From: Bacteroides ilei
Lineage (GTDB): Bacteria > Bacteroidota > Bacteroidia > Bacteroidales > Bacteroidaceae
Direction: 5' to 3'
NCBI RefSeq assembly: GCF_900128495.1
Contig: NZ_LT635801.1
Location: forward strand, 3,064,691-3,128,690
DNA: 64,000 nt
Shown here: positions 41,935 through 51,707 of the stretch, one piece after another
Layout: each line of letters begins with the position of its first letter
Position numbering within the stretch: position 1 is the first letter of the stretch
Made by a program: the position numbers and the translations under genes
The notes under the pieces: generated by a model
Told to the model about the DNA's origin: nothing
Seen by the model: only the letters and a program-made list of their open reading frames with translations
The model's database searches: none

Positions 41935-42396
41935 ATGGATATGAAAAGAAATTTGAGCTGGCTGAAATTTTTCAATGGCCTTTTATCATCTGTATTAGTT
42001 TTGCTGGGGTATACTTCTTGTAATTCATCGGATGGCTCGGATGAGACTCCGCTTGAATATGGCAGTCCTTATGCCAAATATGAAATTAAGGGGAAAGTGG
42101 TCGATAAGGAAAGCCAGGCTGGAGTAGAGGGTGCACGTGTCATTGTGAAGCCTCTTTTGGACTCCGAGCCGGTTTCATATTATAACGATACAGTCTATAC
42201 AGACAAAGATGGCGGATATTCCTATCAGAAAGAGATGGGGGCATATAGTGATTTCCGTGTAGTATGTGAAGACCCTTCAGACACCTATAAAGCCGATTCC
42301 ACACAGGTCAAGATGAGTCCTGAGGGAGGTGAAGGCTGGTATCTGGGAAGTGACAGCGAGACAGTTGATTTCGGACTGGAGAAGAAGGGCGAATGA
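41935..42396 (+). CDS. rSAM-associated lipoprotein
   Basis: A 153-residue host protein of the lipoprotein type partnered with radical SAM enzymes in Bacteroidetes (TIGR04134-like). The lipobox is LGYTSC at about residues 24-29. The mature part is a beta-sandwich (KYEIKGKVVDKESQAGVEGA, carboxypeptidase-regulatory style). It overlaps the rSAM gene by ATGA, so they are translated together. The original promoter may now be on the far side of the prophage. Confidence 0.8.
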   Translation: MDMKRNLSWLKFFNGLLSSVLVLLGYTSCNSSDGSDETPLEYGSPYAKYEIKGKVVDKESQAGVEGARVIVKPLLDSEPVSYYNDTVYTDKDGGYSYQKEMGAYSDFRVVCEDPSDTYKADSTQVKMSPEGGEGWYLGSDSETVDFGLEKKGE

Positions 42397-43493
42397 AGAC
42401 ACCTGTAGAACGACTTCCCTTGCGTAAACGGCTTGCATTGGAGGTAGCCCGGCAGATACGCAAGAACCGGAAAACTTTGCATCCGCTCAGGCAGCTTTTC
42501 TGGGAATGTACGCAGCGTTGCAATGTCCGTTGCAAGCATTGCGGTAGCGACTGTAAGAGTACTACGGACATTCCTGATATGCCGGCCGAAGATTTTCTGC
42601 GTGTGATAGACAGTATCACGCCTCATGTCAATCCGCATGAGGTGAGTATAGTCATTACCGGAGGGGAACCGTTGGTCCGTGATGATCTGGAAAAGGTAGG
42701 ACTGGCTCTGTATCACCGCGGTTATCCGTGGGGTATGGTAACTAACGGACTTTATCTGACGGCTTCCCGTCTGCAACGTCTGCAGGAAGCCGGACTCCAT
42801 TCCATAACTGTCAGTCTGGACGGTTTTGCCGATGATCATAACTGGTTGCGAGGGCATCCTGAAAGCCATGCACGGGCGATGAATGCTATCCGTATGCTGG
42901 CCCATGAACCGGATTTGAAATGGGATGTGGTAACGTGTGTGAACCGCAGGAATTATCCTTATCTGGAGGAATTGAAGGATGCATTGTATGAAGCGGGTGT
43001 CCGTCATTGGAGGTTGTTCACCATTTTCCCGGTCGGACGTGCAGCCCGTTATCCTGATTTCCAGTTGGACGACAAGGATTTCCTGGGCCTCATGGAATTT
43101 ATCAAACATACCCGTCGGGAGGGGAAAGTGATGGCTAGTTATGGCTGTGAGGGTTTTCTTGGCAGCTATGAGGCCGAAGTACGTGACGGTTTCTATGCAT
43201 GTAATGCGGGGATCAGTGTCGGTTCGGTATTGGTAGACGGTTCCATATCCGCTTGTCCGAGTATCCGGGCCAATTATTCCCAGGGAAATATCTATCATGA
43301 TGATTTCATGGATGTATGGGAACATCGTTTCCAGGCCTTCCGTGACCGTGCCTGGATGAAGAAGGGAACCTGTGCTTCATGCAGTTTCTTCCGTTATTGT
43401 GAAGGGAACGGGATGCATTTGCGTGACAACAATGGAGATTTGTTGTTCTGTCACCTGGAACGTCTGAAAGGGGCATCGGGCTGCAAACCGTGA
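42393..43493 (+). CDS. Radical SAM/SPASM enzyme paired with the lipoprotein
   Basis: A 366-residue radical SAM enzyme (TIGR04133-like). C43, C47 and C50 (CNVRCKHC) bind the 4Fe-4S cluster that cleaves AdoMet. The C-terminal SPASM-type Cys set includes CNAGISVGSVLV, ISACPSI, CASCSFFRYC and a final CHLERL. Such enzymes usually modify peptides; the neighbouring lipoprotein is the probable substrate or partner, chemistry unknown. Confidence 0.85.
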   Translation: MKTPVERLPLRKRLALEVARQIRKNRKTLHPLRQLFWECTQRCNVRCKHCGSDCKSTTDIPDMPAEDFLRVIDSITPHVNPHEVSIVITGGEPLVRDDLEKVGLALYHRGYPWGMVTNGLYLTASRLQRLQEAGLHSITVSLDGFADDHNWLRGHPESHARAMNAIRMLAHEPDLKWDVVTCVNRRNYPYLEELKDALYEAGVRHWRLFTIFPVGRAARYPDFQLDDKDFLGLMEFIKHTRREGKVMASYGCEGFLGSYEAEVRDGFYACNAGISVGSVLVDGSISACPSIRANYSQGNIYHDDFMDVWEHRFQAFRDRAWMKKGTCASCSFFRYCEGNGMHLRDNNGDLLFCHLERLKGASGCKP

Positions 43494-43508
43494 TTTTCAG
43501 GCCTGTAG

Positions 43509-43539
43509 TTTGGCCGGTAAGATTATTTCCGTATTTTTG
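43509..43539 (+). promoter_or_regulatory. rdgB promoter
   Basis: TTTG (43509-43512) and TATTTTTG (43532-43539) are 19 bp apart, a consensus Bacteroidetes promoter; the rdgB ATG is 28 bp downstream. Confidence 0.6.
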
Positions 43540-43567
43540 TGGGGTTGAATACGAGTGACATTAATTT

Positions 43568-44146
43568 ATGAGAAAATTAGTTTTTGCAACCAATAATGCC
43601 CATAAGTTGGAGGAAATCCGGGCAATTCTAGGGAATAAGGTGGAAGTCTTGAGTCTGAATGATATCAGTTGTCATGCCGATATACCGGAAACGGCCGATA
43701 CACTGGAAGGTAATGCAGCATTGAAGGCCCAATATATCTATGAGCATTATGGGTTGGATTGTTTTGCCGATGATACGGGGCTGGAAGTAGAGGCATTGGG
43801 TGGAGCTCCCGGAGTGTATTCCGCGCGTTATGCAGGAGGTGAGGGACACGATTCGGAAGCCAATATGAAGAAACTGTTGAAGGAGCTTGAAGGGGGAAAT
43901 GACCGTAGAGCGCAATTCCGTACCGTTATTTGCCTGATCGAAGACGGAAAGGAACATTTCTTTGAGGGCATCGTAAAAGGCGGAATAATCGAAGAAAAAC
44001 GCGGTGCTTCCGGCTTTGGTTACGATCCGGTATTTGTCCCTGAAGGTTACGAAGAGACCTTTGCCGAAATGGGGGGTGAAGAGAAGAACCGTATCAGTCA
44101 TCGTGCTCGTGCCGTTCGGCAGCTTTGTTCATATCTGGACAAGTGA
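43568..44146 (+). CDS. rdgB: Non-canonical purine NTP pyrophosphatase
   Basis: A 192-residue RdgB/HAM1 enzyme that hydrolyses dITP/XTP to monophosphates, keeping damaged purines out of DNA. The N-terminal [16 protein letters not shown], the acidic [18 protein letters not shown] and the [11 protein letters not shown] motifs are all intact. Its promoter lies at 43509-43539. Confidence 0.95.
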   Translation: MRKLVFATNNAHKLEEIRAILGNKVEVLSLNDISCHADIPETADTLEGNAALKAQYIYEHYGLDCFADDTGLEVEALGGAPGVYSARYAGGEGHDSEANMKKLLKELEGGNDRRAQFRTVICLIEDGKEHFFEGIVKGGIIEEKRGASGFGYDPVFVPEGYEETFAEMGGEEKNRISHRARAVRQLCSYLDK

Positions 44147-44308
44147 TACAAGTAAGTGTTTTTATCGTTTACGGTAGGGTGGACATACGTCTGCCGTATC
44201 ATGTACGGTCGTTTGCCATACCATAGACGCCTGTTCACCATACCGTAGGCAATGTATCCAACTTGAATTATTCGCATTTCCTGTCATTGTAGATTCCGTC
44301 AGTAATAA
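44147..44308. other. Intergenic region with short repeats
   Basis: A gap between convergent genes with several inverted copies of TACGGT/ACCGTA (for example CCGTATCATGTACGG near 44196-44210). No gene. Possibly a terminator region with no strong T-tract. Confidence 0.3.
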
Positions 44309-44968
44309 TCACCGGACTGAGATTTCTTTCAGGAACAGTTCTACTTTCTCAAAGAACAGGGCGATATGTGCTCCATCTACAAAGGCGTGACTGACTGTCA
44401 ATGCTATCGGCATTACCCGTTTCCCTTCCCTTTCAATTGCTTTTCCTGCGTTCATCAGCGGATAGTCCATGGAATGTCCTACCTGGTATTGGGTATAGGT
44501 TACGGACGTGAAATATAGCTTGGGAATGGCACTTAACAAAATAACATCGAAATCTCCTTTTTCTGCAATACGTTTGTCGGTTTCATAAGGGTCTCCATCG
44601 GCTGGAATGGAGGTGATGATCCGGCGGGCCTCGTTATGGAAAGTACTGAAGTCTTTGTGATAAGGGATGCGCACCGTATAGAAGGTCTTTCCGGGAACAG
44701 CTATCGGAGTGATGACATCTACCTGGTCATGGTAAACTACATTTCCTTCCTTATCATTCCGGAAGCGGAACTCCTTGATTTCATTGGCTGCCCGCAGGAT
44801 AGCATACAGATAATACAGGAAAAAGGAGCGTTCGGTTGATTTGGCCGAACTGTAGGCTTCCGTACACTCCACTTCACTGGTAATGGCAATCCATGGGTTG
44901 GCAAAGTTCTGGAAGAACCGGTAGTTGTCCTTGCGTTCCCATGTTTCTATGTCGATAATGTGTTTCAT
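44309..44968 (-). CDS. CatA-like acyltransferase
   Basis: A 219-residue member of the chloramphenicol acetyltransferase (CAT) fold. The active-site signature HxxxDG appears as HAFVDG near the C-terminus, and [12 protein letters not shown] and [12 protein letters not shown] fit the fold. Housekeeping members are common in Bacteroidetes, so drug resistance cannot be assumed. It overlaps the reductase gene by 4 bp. Confidence 0.8.
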   Translation of the reverse strand: MKHIIDIETWERKDNYRFFQNFANPWIAITSEVECTEAYSSAKSTERSFFLYYLYAILRAANEIKEFRFRNDKEGNVVYHDQVDVITPIAVPGKTFYTVRIPYHKDFSTFHNEARRIITSIPADGDPYETDKRIAEKGDFDVILLSAIPKLYFTSVTYTQYQVGHSMDYPLMNAGKAIEREGKRVMPIALTVSHAFVDGAHIALFFEKVELFLKEISVR

Positions 44969-45879
44969 ACTTTTCTGAACTTTTGGGCCACTTTATAGTA
45001 GGTGTTGAGTTTTACACCCAATTTCTCTCCCAAATCAATCATGTCAAAAAGCATCCCCTGTATTTCCGACTGATGTCCGCGTGCCAGGTCTTTCTGCATG
45101 GAAGCGGTAGAGTGGGGGTCCAGCTTGTCAATTACCTTCAGGTTGTAGGCAACCGGATCTTCGAGGTATTTTACGCCCAGTTTCCGGCCGATTGCAGCAC
45201 TTTCCTGTGACAGGCCGATGAAGGTATCACGTACCTCTCCTTCGTGCTGTACTTCGCCCATAGGGACGTCGTGGTAGGCACCGGTGCAGGCCATGGCCGA
45301 AATGAACGCCCATTTGATAAAGGTATCGCGGTTTATATCGTCGGATACGTCGACTTTGATGCCACATTCACGCAGTTCTTCGGCTATGGATTCGATGCGT
45401 TCCCGGGCTATTCCCTGTTCGGGACGGGCTCCACATACCAGACGGAAGATGGTGCCCATCTGAGTAATTTCCCCTTCCCCTGAGACGAATCCTACAATGT
45501 AGATGCAGCCGTCTATGACAGTTACAGAAGGAACCATACGGCCGATACGCGGTCCGGTTCCGTAGACATTCAGGATGGGGATGACCAGCGTGTCGGGGGT
45601 TGAGGCCTTTTCCAATACATCTTTGATGGAATCGATGGAATATCCTTTTACGCAGACAAAAATGACATCGGCCTTACCTTCGAATTCTTCGGAAGTAAAG
45701 GCCTTGACGGGCAGATAGTGGTCGCCTTTCAAGTCGGATTTCAGATGAAGTCCGTTGCGGCGTATGGCTTCGAGGTGTTTTCCACGGGCAATGCAGGTGA
45801 CATCCTTACCTGCCAATGCCAAGAAACCGGCGATGCTACCTCCCACACCGCCGGTTCCTATAATCAGGTATTTTCTCAT
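44965..45879 (-). CDS. panE: Ketopantoate reductase family
   Basis: A 304-residue NADP-dependent 2-dehydropantoate 2-reductase of the pantothenate/CoA pathway. The Rossmann loop is [16 protein letters not shown], Lys186-type [14 protein letters not shown] follows, and the [12 protein letters not shown] segment closes the fold. I use the ATG at 45879, after the ychF stop; an upstream ATG overlaps ychF. Confidence 0.82.
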   Translation of the reverse strand: MRKYLIIGTGGVGGSIAGFLALAGKDVTCIARGKHLEAIRRNGLHLKSDLKGDHYLPVKAFTSEEFEGKADVIFVCVKGYSIDSIKDVLEKASTPDTLVIPILNVYGTGPRIGRMVPSVTVIDGCIYIVGFVSGEGEITQMGTIFRLVCGARPEQGIARERIESIAEELRECGIKVDVSDDINRDTFIKWAFISAMACTGAYHDVPMGEVQHEGEVRDTFIGLSQESAAIGRKLGVKYLEDPVAYNLKVIDKLDPHSTASMQKDLARGHQSEIQGMLFDMIDLGEKLGVKLNTYYKVAQKFRKV

Positions 45880-45889
45880 TGTACAATGG

Positions 45890-46993
45890 TTATACATTGA
45901 AACGGAAATGCATGATATCTCCGTCTTCTACTATGTAGTCTTTTCCTTCTACGTTCAGTTTACCGGCTTCGCGTACGGCGGCTTCCGAACCGTATTTGAT
46001 AAAGTCATCGTATTTGATGACTTCCGCACGGATGAAACCTTTTTCAAAGTCGGTATGGATGACACCTGCACACTGGGGAGCTTTCCATCCTTTGTGGAAA
46101 GTCCATGCGCGGACTTCCATCTTTCCGGCGGTGAAGAACGTCTCCAGGTTCAGCAGTCTGTAGGCCGAACGGATCAGACGGCTTACACCCGATTCCTCCA
46201 GACCGATTTCCTGCAGGAACATCTGGCGGTCTTCGTAAGTCTCCAGCTCGGCGATGTCGGCTTCGGTCTTGGCGGCGACAATCAGGATTTCAGCTCCTTC
46301 TTCCTTTACGGCTTCACGCACCTGTTCTACATACTTGTTGCCGGTTACGGCACTTGCCTCGTCTACGTTACATACATACATGACCGGTTTTGATGTCAGC
46401 AGGAAGAGATCATGAGCGATTTTCTGTTCGTCCTTGCTCTCGAACTGTACAGTACGGGCCGATTTCCCTTGTTCCAGCGCTTCCTTGTATCTTACCAGAA
46501 CTTCGTAAGTCTGTTTTGCTACCTTGTCGCCACCAGTCTGAGCCTGTTTCTGTACACGTTGGATACGGCTTTCAATTGTTTCTAGGTCTTTCAGCTGCAA
46601 CTCCGTATCGATAATTTCCTTGTCGCGTACAGGATCGACGCTTCCGTCTACATGTGTGACATTTTCATCGTCAAAACAGCGGAGTACATGCAGGATTGCA
46701 TCGGTTTCCCGGATGTTGGCAAGGAACTTGTTTCCCAGTCCTTCACCTTTGCTGGCACCCTTTACCAGTCCGGCGATATCTACGATCTCTACGGTGGTAG
46801 GGACGATCCTTCCCGGATCAACCAGTTCAGCCAGCTTGTTCAGGCGGTCGTCCGGTACAGTGATTACACCCACATTGGGTTCGATTGTACAGAATGGGAA
46901 GTTGGCTGCCTGAGCCTTTGCGTTCGATAAGCAATTGAAAAGAGTCGATTTGCCCACATTCGGCAGACCGACAATACCACATTGTAATGCCAT
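45890..46993 (-). CDS. ychF: Redox-regulated ATPase/GTPase YchF
   Basis: A 367-residue OLA1/YchF P-loop protein that associates with ribosomes. G1 is GLPNVGKST (8-16), G3 DIAGLVKG, and a C-terminal TGS-like domain ends ... DGDIMHFRFNV. The length is typical (363). Confidence 0.95.
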   Translation of the reverse strand: MALQCGIVGLPNVGKSTLFNCLSNAKAQAANFPFCTIEPNVGVITVPDDRLNKLAELVDPGRIVPTTVEIVDIAGLVKGASKGEGLGNKFLANIRETDAILHVLRCFDDENVTHVDGSVDPVRDKEIIDTELQLKDLETIESRIQRVQKQAQTGGDKVAKQTYEVLVRYKEALEQGKSARTVQFESKDEQKIAHDLFLLTSKPVMYVCNVDEASAVTGNKYVEQVREAVKEEGAEILIVAAKTEADIAELETYEDRQMFLQEIGLEESGVSRLIRSAYRLLNLETFFTAGKMEVRAWTFHKGWKAPQCAGVIHTDFEKGFIRAEVIKYDDFIKYGSEAAVREAGKLNVEGKDYIVEDGDIMHFRFNV

Positions 46994-47147
46994 AACTATA
47001 TTTAGTTTCTAATTTATTCTGTTGATAATCATGTAAGAGTGCTGCAAAGGTACTGATTTTTTTGGTATCTCACTTATTTTAGGAAGTGGAAATACAGATG
47101 ACAGAGACATATAAGGATTGTTGTAGTATTATTCATAGAGGTAAAAT

Positions 47148-47191
47148 AAAAAGGAACAAGTGGATTCGTCGCGAACTACTTGTTCCTTTTT
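47148..47191. terminator. Bidirectional terminator
   Basis: Perfect 14-bp arms (47148-47161, 47178-47191) with A- and T-tracts on the outsides. It lies 40 bp past the stop of the minus-strand DUF3836 gene. Confidence 0.8.
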
Positions 47192-47230
47192 TATAAGAGA
47201 GTTTATGAAAATGTTATTTTGCTTGTTGTT

Positions 47231-47617
47231 TTATTTCTGCATGGTAATGGTTCTGTTAGGTAACAGAATGAAATCATTTTTCTTATTGTTCCATTCATAA
47301 TATTCTACGGTAACGTCTGAATCATTATAATGGTATTTAATGCACATGTGGTTTTGCCAGTCATTTTCACTGCTGTCCCATTTCTGCATTACATTTTCTG
47401 TAAGTTGGTTATTATCATCATATTTATAGTTGTATTTCTCATAATTAGTGAGTAATCCTCCATCCATTTTATATACTGTTTCCGAAACTTTTACTCCATC
47501 AATTTCTTCTGCGTTATAGATCAGGTTGTTTTCAGGACGATTTGCGAAAACTGTTACATTAGCGATAAATACAAGTGCAATAACTAATAAGGCTTTCAAG
47601 GAATTAATTGTTTTCAT
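47231..47617 (-). CDS. Secreted DUF3836 protein
   Basis: A 128-residue exported protein with a signal peptide (LLVIALVFIANVTVFA at 10-25, cut after ANA-like ANR). The repeated YKYDDNNQL and MQKWDSSENDW segments identify the DUF3836 group of Bacteroidetes. Role unknown. A terminator follows. Confidence 0.78.
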   Translation of the reverse strand: MKTINSLKALLVIALVFIANVTVFANRPENNLIYNAEEIDGVKVSETVYKMDGGLLTNYEKYNYKYDDNNQLTENVMQKWDSSENDWQNHMCIKYHYNDSDVTVEYYEWNNKKNDFILLPNRTITMQK

Positions 47618-47768
47618 ATTTTTAAATTTTAGGTTTGACTTTCATTTTGTCTTATTTGACACTACAAAAATAGTTATTATTTTGATATGGTCAATGAATT
47701 TCTGCAATAAAAATGCAGAATATTAGCAAAATGTCACAATTTAAAAATATTTTAACAATTGGTAATTA

Positions 47769-50540
47769 TCAGTGTGCTTCCAGCCAATTTTTCCCCCATC
47801 CGCAGTCGGCAAGTAAAGGTGCTTTCATTTTGTAAGCAGATTCCATTTCTGATATTACAATTTGTTGTACTTTTTCTTTTTCCTCTGGCAAAACGCTGAA
47901 ATTCAGTTCGTCGTGTACTTGGAGTATCATTTTCGATTTGATATTTTCTTCTTTAAAGCGCCGGTAAATGTTGATCATGGCTACTTTGATGATATCGGCC
48001 GCACTTCCCTGTATCGGAGCGTTGATTGCGTTCCGTTCGGCATATCCCCGTACTACGGCATTCCGTGAATTGATATCGGGCAGATAGCGTTTCCGCTTGA
48101 ATATGGTTTCAATATATCCCTTTTCGCGTGCTATCTGGATACTGTGGTCCATATATTCCTTGACTTTCGGGTAGTTTTCGAAATAGCCGTCAATAAGTTC
48201 TTTCGCTTCTTTGCGGTCTACGTTCAACCGTTCTGCCAGTCCGAATACAGAAATGCCGTAGATAATGCCGAAATTAGCCGTTTTTGCCTTGCTCCGTTGT
48301 TCCCGGGTTACATCTTCCAGCTTTTCCTTATATATTTTAGCTGCTGTAGCGGCATGGATGTCCTGTCCTTTTTGGAAAGCTTCTATCATATGGGGGTCTC
48401 CGCTCAGATGTGCCATGATACGCAGCTCGATTTGTGAATAGTCGGCCGAAAAGAATTCGCATCCGTCGTCTGGAATGAAAGCTTTCCGGATTTCTTTTCC
48501 GTCCTCATTGCGTACCGGAATATTCTGGAGGTTAGGATTGCTTGAACTGAGCCTTCCGGTGGCGGTTACAGTCTGGTTGAATGAAGTGTGTATCTTACCT
48601 GTATGCGGGTTGATCAGTTGGGGAAGGGTATCTATATAGGTGCCTAGCAGCTTTTTCAATCCGCGGTGCTCCAGAATCTTTCCTACGATTTCGTGTTTGC
48701 CTTTCAGACTCTCAAGTACTTCCTCGGATGTTACGTACTGGCCTGTTTTTGTCTTTTTGGCTTTTTCAACGATTTTCAGGCGGTCGAACAGAACTTCACC
48801 TACCTGTTTGGGAGAAGCGATGTTGAACTCCATACCGGCCAATTGGTGTACTTCTTCTTCTATCTGGTGCATACGTGCCGTAAAATGCCGGGAAGTCTCT
48901 TTCAGGGCTTCGGTGTCGATGCGTACTCCATTACGTTCCATATAAGCCAATACCGGGACCAATGGCATTTCAATGGTATAGAACAGTTGCTCTACTCCGT
49001 TTTCTACCAGTTCCTTTTCCAGGATATTTTTCAATTTCAATGTTACGTCGGCATCTTCACATGCATATTTGTAGACTTGGGTAGGGGAGAGGTCACGCAT
49101 GTTCTTCTGGCCTTTTCCTTTCGGGCCGATCAGTTCTTCAATCTTGATGGTGTCGTATTTCAGGTAGATTTCCGCCAGGTAGTCCATCCCGTGCCTGAGT
49201 TCGGGTTGGAGTACGTAATGGGCAATCATGGTATCGAACATGGGGCCGCTTACCGTAATTCCATAGTTCCCCAAAACAAGCATGTCGTATTTGATATTTT
49301 GTCCCACTTTCAGCGTTTCTTCATTTTCGAGTAAGGATTTGAATTTATTAACTATTTTTAAAGCTTGGTCCCGATCGGCAGGGACAGGTACATAAACTGC
49401 CTGGTTTTCGGCATAGCTGAAGCTCATTCCTACCAGTTGTGCACTGATTGGATCGGTTCCAGTTGTCTCCGTATCTAGACTAAAAATCTTCTTTGTAAGT
49501 ATATTTTGTAAAAAAACATCTATTTTCTCTTCTGTATCAAGTAGTTGGTAATCATATTTGAGGTCATCAAGCCTCATGAGATTTGAATTTTTGGTTTCTT
49601 CTGCATTCCCGGCCGCAAATAAGTCAAAGAGATTGCCTTGTGTCGGGGTTGGAGAAGCAACTGTTTTCTTTTCATTCTTCAGTACCCGGTCCAACAGTGT
49701 CCGGAATTCCAGTTCTTCAAATATTTTGCGTAGTTCCTCTTCATCGGGCTCTTCCCGTTTGAGTTCTTCCATATTGAGGTTGATGGGAACATCTGTCTTG
49801 ATGGTTGCCAGGAATTTTGAAAAACTGATCTGTTCTTTGTTGGTCTCTACTTTTGTCTTGATGGAACCTTTCAGCTTGTCTGTATTCGATAACAGGTTTT
49901 CGATGCTTCCAAATTCGGCTATCAGTTTTTGTGCTGTCTTTTCGCCCACTCCCGGACAGCCTGGAATATTGTCGGCTGTGTCGCCCATCAGTCCGAGCAT
50001 GTCAATGACCTGGGCGGGGGATTCAATATTGAATTTTTCTTTCACTTCTTTGACTCCCATCACTTCGAATTCCTTGTCGCCGTATTTAGGCCGATACATG
50101 AATACATGGTCCGATACCAGCTGGCCGTAGTCTTTGTCTGGAGTCATCATATAGGTAGTAATGCCACGTTTTCCGGCTTCGGTTGCCAATGTGCCGATTA
50201 CGTCGTCGGCTTCATACCCCATGACTTCCAGTATCGGAATGCGGTAAGCACGGATGATATCTTTGATAATAGGAACGGAGAGACGGATAGCTTCCGGTGT
50301 TTCTTCACGTTGTGCCTTGTATTGTTCGTATGCTTCATGACGGAATGTCGGTCCGGCAGGATCGAATGCAATCCCTATGTGGGTAGGATTCTCCTTTTTC
50401 AATACGTCTTCCAGTGTATTGACAAATCCCATGATGGCTGAAGTGTTGAAGCCTTTTGAATTGATCCGTGGATTTTTGATGAAGGCATAATAAGCGCGAT
50501 AGATTAATGCATATGCATCGAGTAGAAAGAGTTTCTCCAT
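47769..50540 (-). CDS. polA: DNA polymerase I
   Basis: A 923-residue repair and Okazaki-fragment polymerase with three domains: a 5'-3' exonuclease (1-290), a proofreading domain (FSLDTETTGTDP keeps the acidic residues) and a polymerase domain with DYSQIELRIMAHL and VHDELNF. I use the ATG at 50540 (MEKLFLLDAY); a longer reading from 50639 would cross the intergenic region and overlap the polyprenyl synthase gene. Confidence 0.97.
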   Translation of the reverse strand: MEKLFLLDAYALIYRAYYAFIKNPRINSKGFNTSAIMGFVNTLEDVLKKENPTHIGIAFDPAGPTFRHEAYEQYKAQREETPEAIRLSVPIIKDIIRAYRIPILEVMGYEADDVIGTLATEAGKRGITTYMMTPDKDYGQLVSDHVFMYRPKYGDKEFEVMGVKEVKEKFNIESPAQVIDMLGLMGDTADNIPGCPGVGEKTAQKLIAEFGSIENLLSNTDKLKGSIKTKVETNKEQISFSKFLATIKTDVPINLNMEELKREEPDEEELRKIFEELEFRTLLDRVLKNEKKTVASPTPTQGNLFDLFAAGNAEETKNSNLMRLDDLKYDYQLLDTEEKIDVFLQNILTKKIFSLDTETTGTDPISAQLVGMSFSYAENQAVYVPVPADRDQALKIVNKFKSLLENEETLKVGQNIKYDMLVLGNYGITVSGPMFDTMIAHYVLQPELRHGMDYLAEIYLKYDTIKIEELIGPKGKGQKNMRDLSPTQVYKYACEDADVTLKLKNILEKELVENGVEQLFYTIEMPLVPVLAYMERNGVRIDTEALKETSRHFTARMHQIEEEVHQLAGMEFNIASPKQVGEVLFDRLKIVEKAKKTKTGQYVTSEEVLESLKGKHEIVGKILEHRGLKKLLGTYIDTLPQLINPHTGKIHTSFNQTVTATGRLSSSNPNLQNIPVRNEDGKEIRKAFIPDDGCEFFSADYSQIELRIMAHLSGDPHMIEAFQKGQDIHAATAAKIYKEKLEDVTREQRSKAKTANFGIIYGISVFGLAERLNVDRKEAKELIDGYFENYPKVKEYMDHSIQIAREKGYIETIFKRKRYLPDINSRNAVVRGYAERNAINAPIQGSAADIIKVAMINIYRRFKEENIKSKMILQVHDELNFSVLPEEKEKVQQIVISEMESAYKMKAPLLADCGWGKNWLEAH

Positions 50541-50631
50541 TCGTGTAAAAATATTAAGTTTTGTACGTAAAAGTACAAAAAAATACCATATTAGCTGTTT
50601 TATTATTAATTTTGTCCTCAAATTAATCTCC

Positions 50632-51606
50632 ATGGACAAGATAGCTTTAATTAAGGAACCGATAAAGAGGGAATTGAGTGATTTTAAAGAACTTTTCGAT
50701 CATTCTCTTCAGAGTGATATACCCTTATTGAGAGATGTTTTAGAATACGTGAGGCAACGCAACGGTAAAATGATGCGTCCTATTCTTGTCCTGCTGATGG
50801 CCAAACTCTATGGAGGTGTAAATGATGCTACGCTCCATGCTGCCATTTCTTTGGAACTGCTCCATACGGCCAGTCTGATTCATGATGACGTGGTAGATGA
50901 GAGCGACAAACGTCGTGGCCAGTCGTCAGTCAACGCTTTATATAACAACAAGGTTTCGGTTCTGGTCGGTGATTTTATGCTGGCTACCAGTCTGGCTCAT
51001 GCCGCTATCACCAATGAAATAGAATTGGTCGGAATCGTTTCACATTTGGGGCAGAAACTTTCGGAGGGAGAGATTATCCAGTTGGTAAATACGTCGAACA
51101 AAGATTTCTCGGAAAACGTGTATTTTGATGTAATCCGTAAAAAGACTGCTGCATTGTTTGCTGCGAGTGCCGAGAGTGGGGCACTTTCGGCCGGTGCGTC
51201 AGAAGATAATGTCCGGAAGGCAGCCTTGTTCGGGGAGATGATCGGCATTGCTTTTCAGATAAAGGACGATATTTTTGATTATTTTGAGAATCCGGAGCTC
51301 GGTAAGCCGACAGGAAATGATATGGTGGAAGGTAAGCTTACGCTGCCCGCCTTGTATGTCCTGAACCATACGGCAGGTGAGAAGGAGAGGGATCTGGCTT
51401 TGCGGATCCGTTCCATGAAAGCAACTAAGGAAGAGATTGCTGGATTTGTGGAATATGTCAAGGATGAAGGTGGAATAGAATATGCGGAGAAAGTCATGTG
51501 GGATTATCGCAATAAAGCGCTTGATCTGCTTCCGGAAACAACCGGAACTTCCCTGAAAGAAGCATTTGCTGCCTACATTGATTATGTGATAGAACGTAAT
51601 AAATAA
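50632..51606 (+). CDS. Long-chain polyprenyl diphosphate synthase
   Basis: A 324-residue trans-prenyltransferase. The first Asp-rich motif is HDDVVDESDKRRG and the second KDDIFDYF. It adds isopentenyl units to make the side chain of menaquinone (octaprenyl/heptaprenyl type). It diverges from polA. Confidence 0.9.
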   Translation: MDKIALIKEPIKRELSDFKELFDHSLQSDIPLLRDVLEYVRQRNGKMMRPILVLLMAKLYGGVNDATLHAAISLELLHTASLIHDDVVDESDKRRGQSSVNALYNNKVSVLVGDFMLATSLAHAAITNEIELVGIVSHLGQKLSEGEIIQLVNTSNKDFSENVYFDVIRKKTAALFAASAESGALSAGASEDNVRKAALFGEMIGIAFQIKDDIFDYFENPELGKPTGNDMVEGKLTLPALYVLNHTAGEKERDLALRIRSMKATKEEIAGFVEYVKDEGGIEYAEKVMWDYRNKALDLLPETTGTSLKEAFAAYIDYVIERNK

Positions 51607-51630
51607 GAACTTTGGTTTGACTTGAATAAG

Positions 51631-51667
51631 AAAGTCCCGCTGTATCCGGATGGATCAGTGGGACTTT
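51631..51667. terminator. Bidirectional terminator
   Basis: AAAGTCCCGCTG (51631-51642) pairs with CAGTGGGACTTT (51656-51667), with one G-T pair and a T-tract. It separates the convergent polyprenyl synthase and deoC genes. Confidence 0.75.
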
Positions 51668-51707
51668 TACTTAGTTGCTTTTTTATTATTCGAGAGAAAA
51701 GTATGTC

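Noticed and set aside
42285-43325. 346-codon ORF antisense to the rSAM gene
   Set aside because: The rSAM gene has all cluster Cys residues and a coupled start; the opposite frame has no domain.
44309-44968. Acquired chloramphenicol resistance
   Set aside because: The gene has the CAT fold but sits among core host genes; resistance cannot be claimed from sequence.
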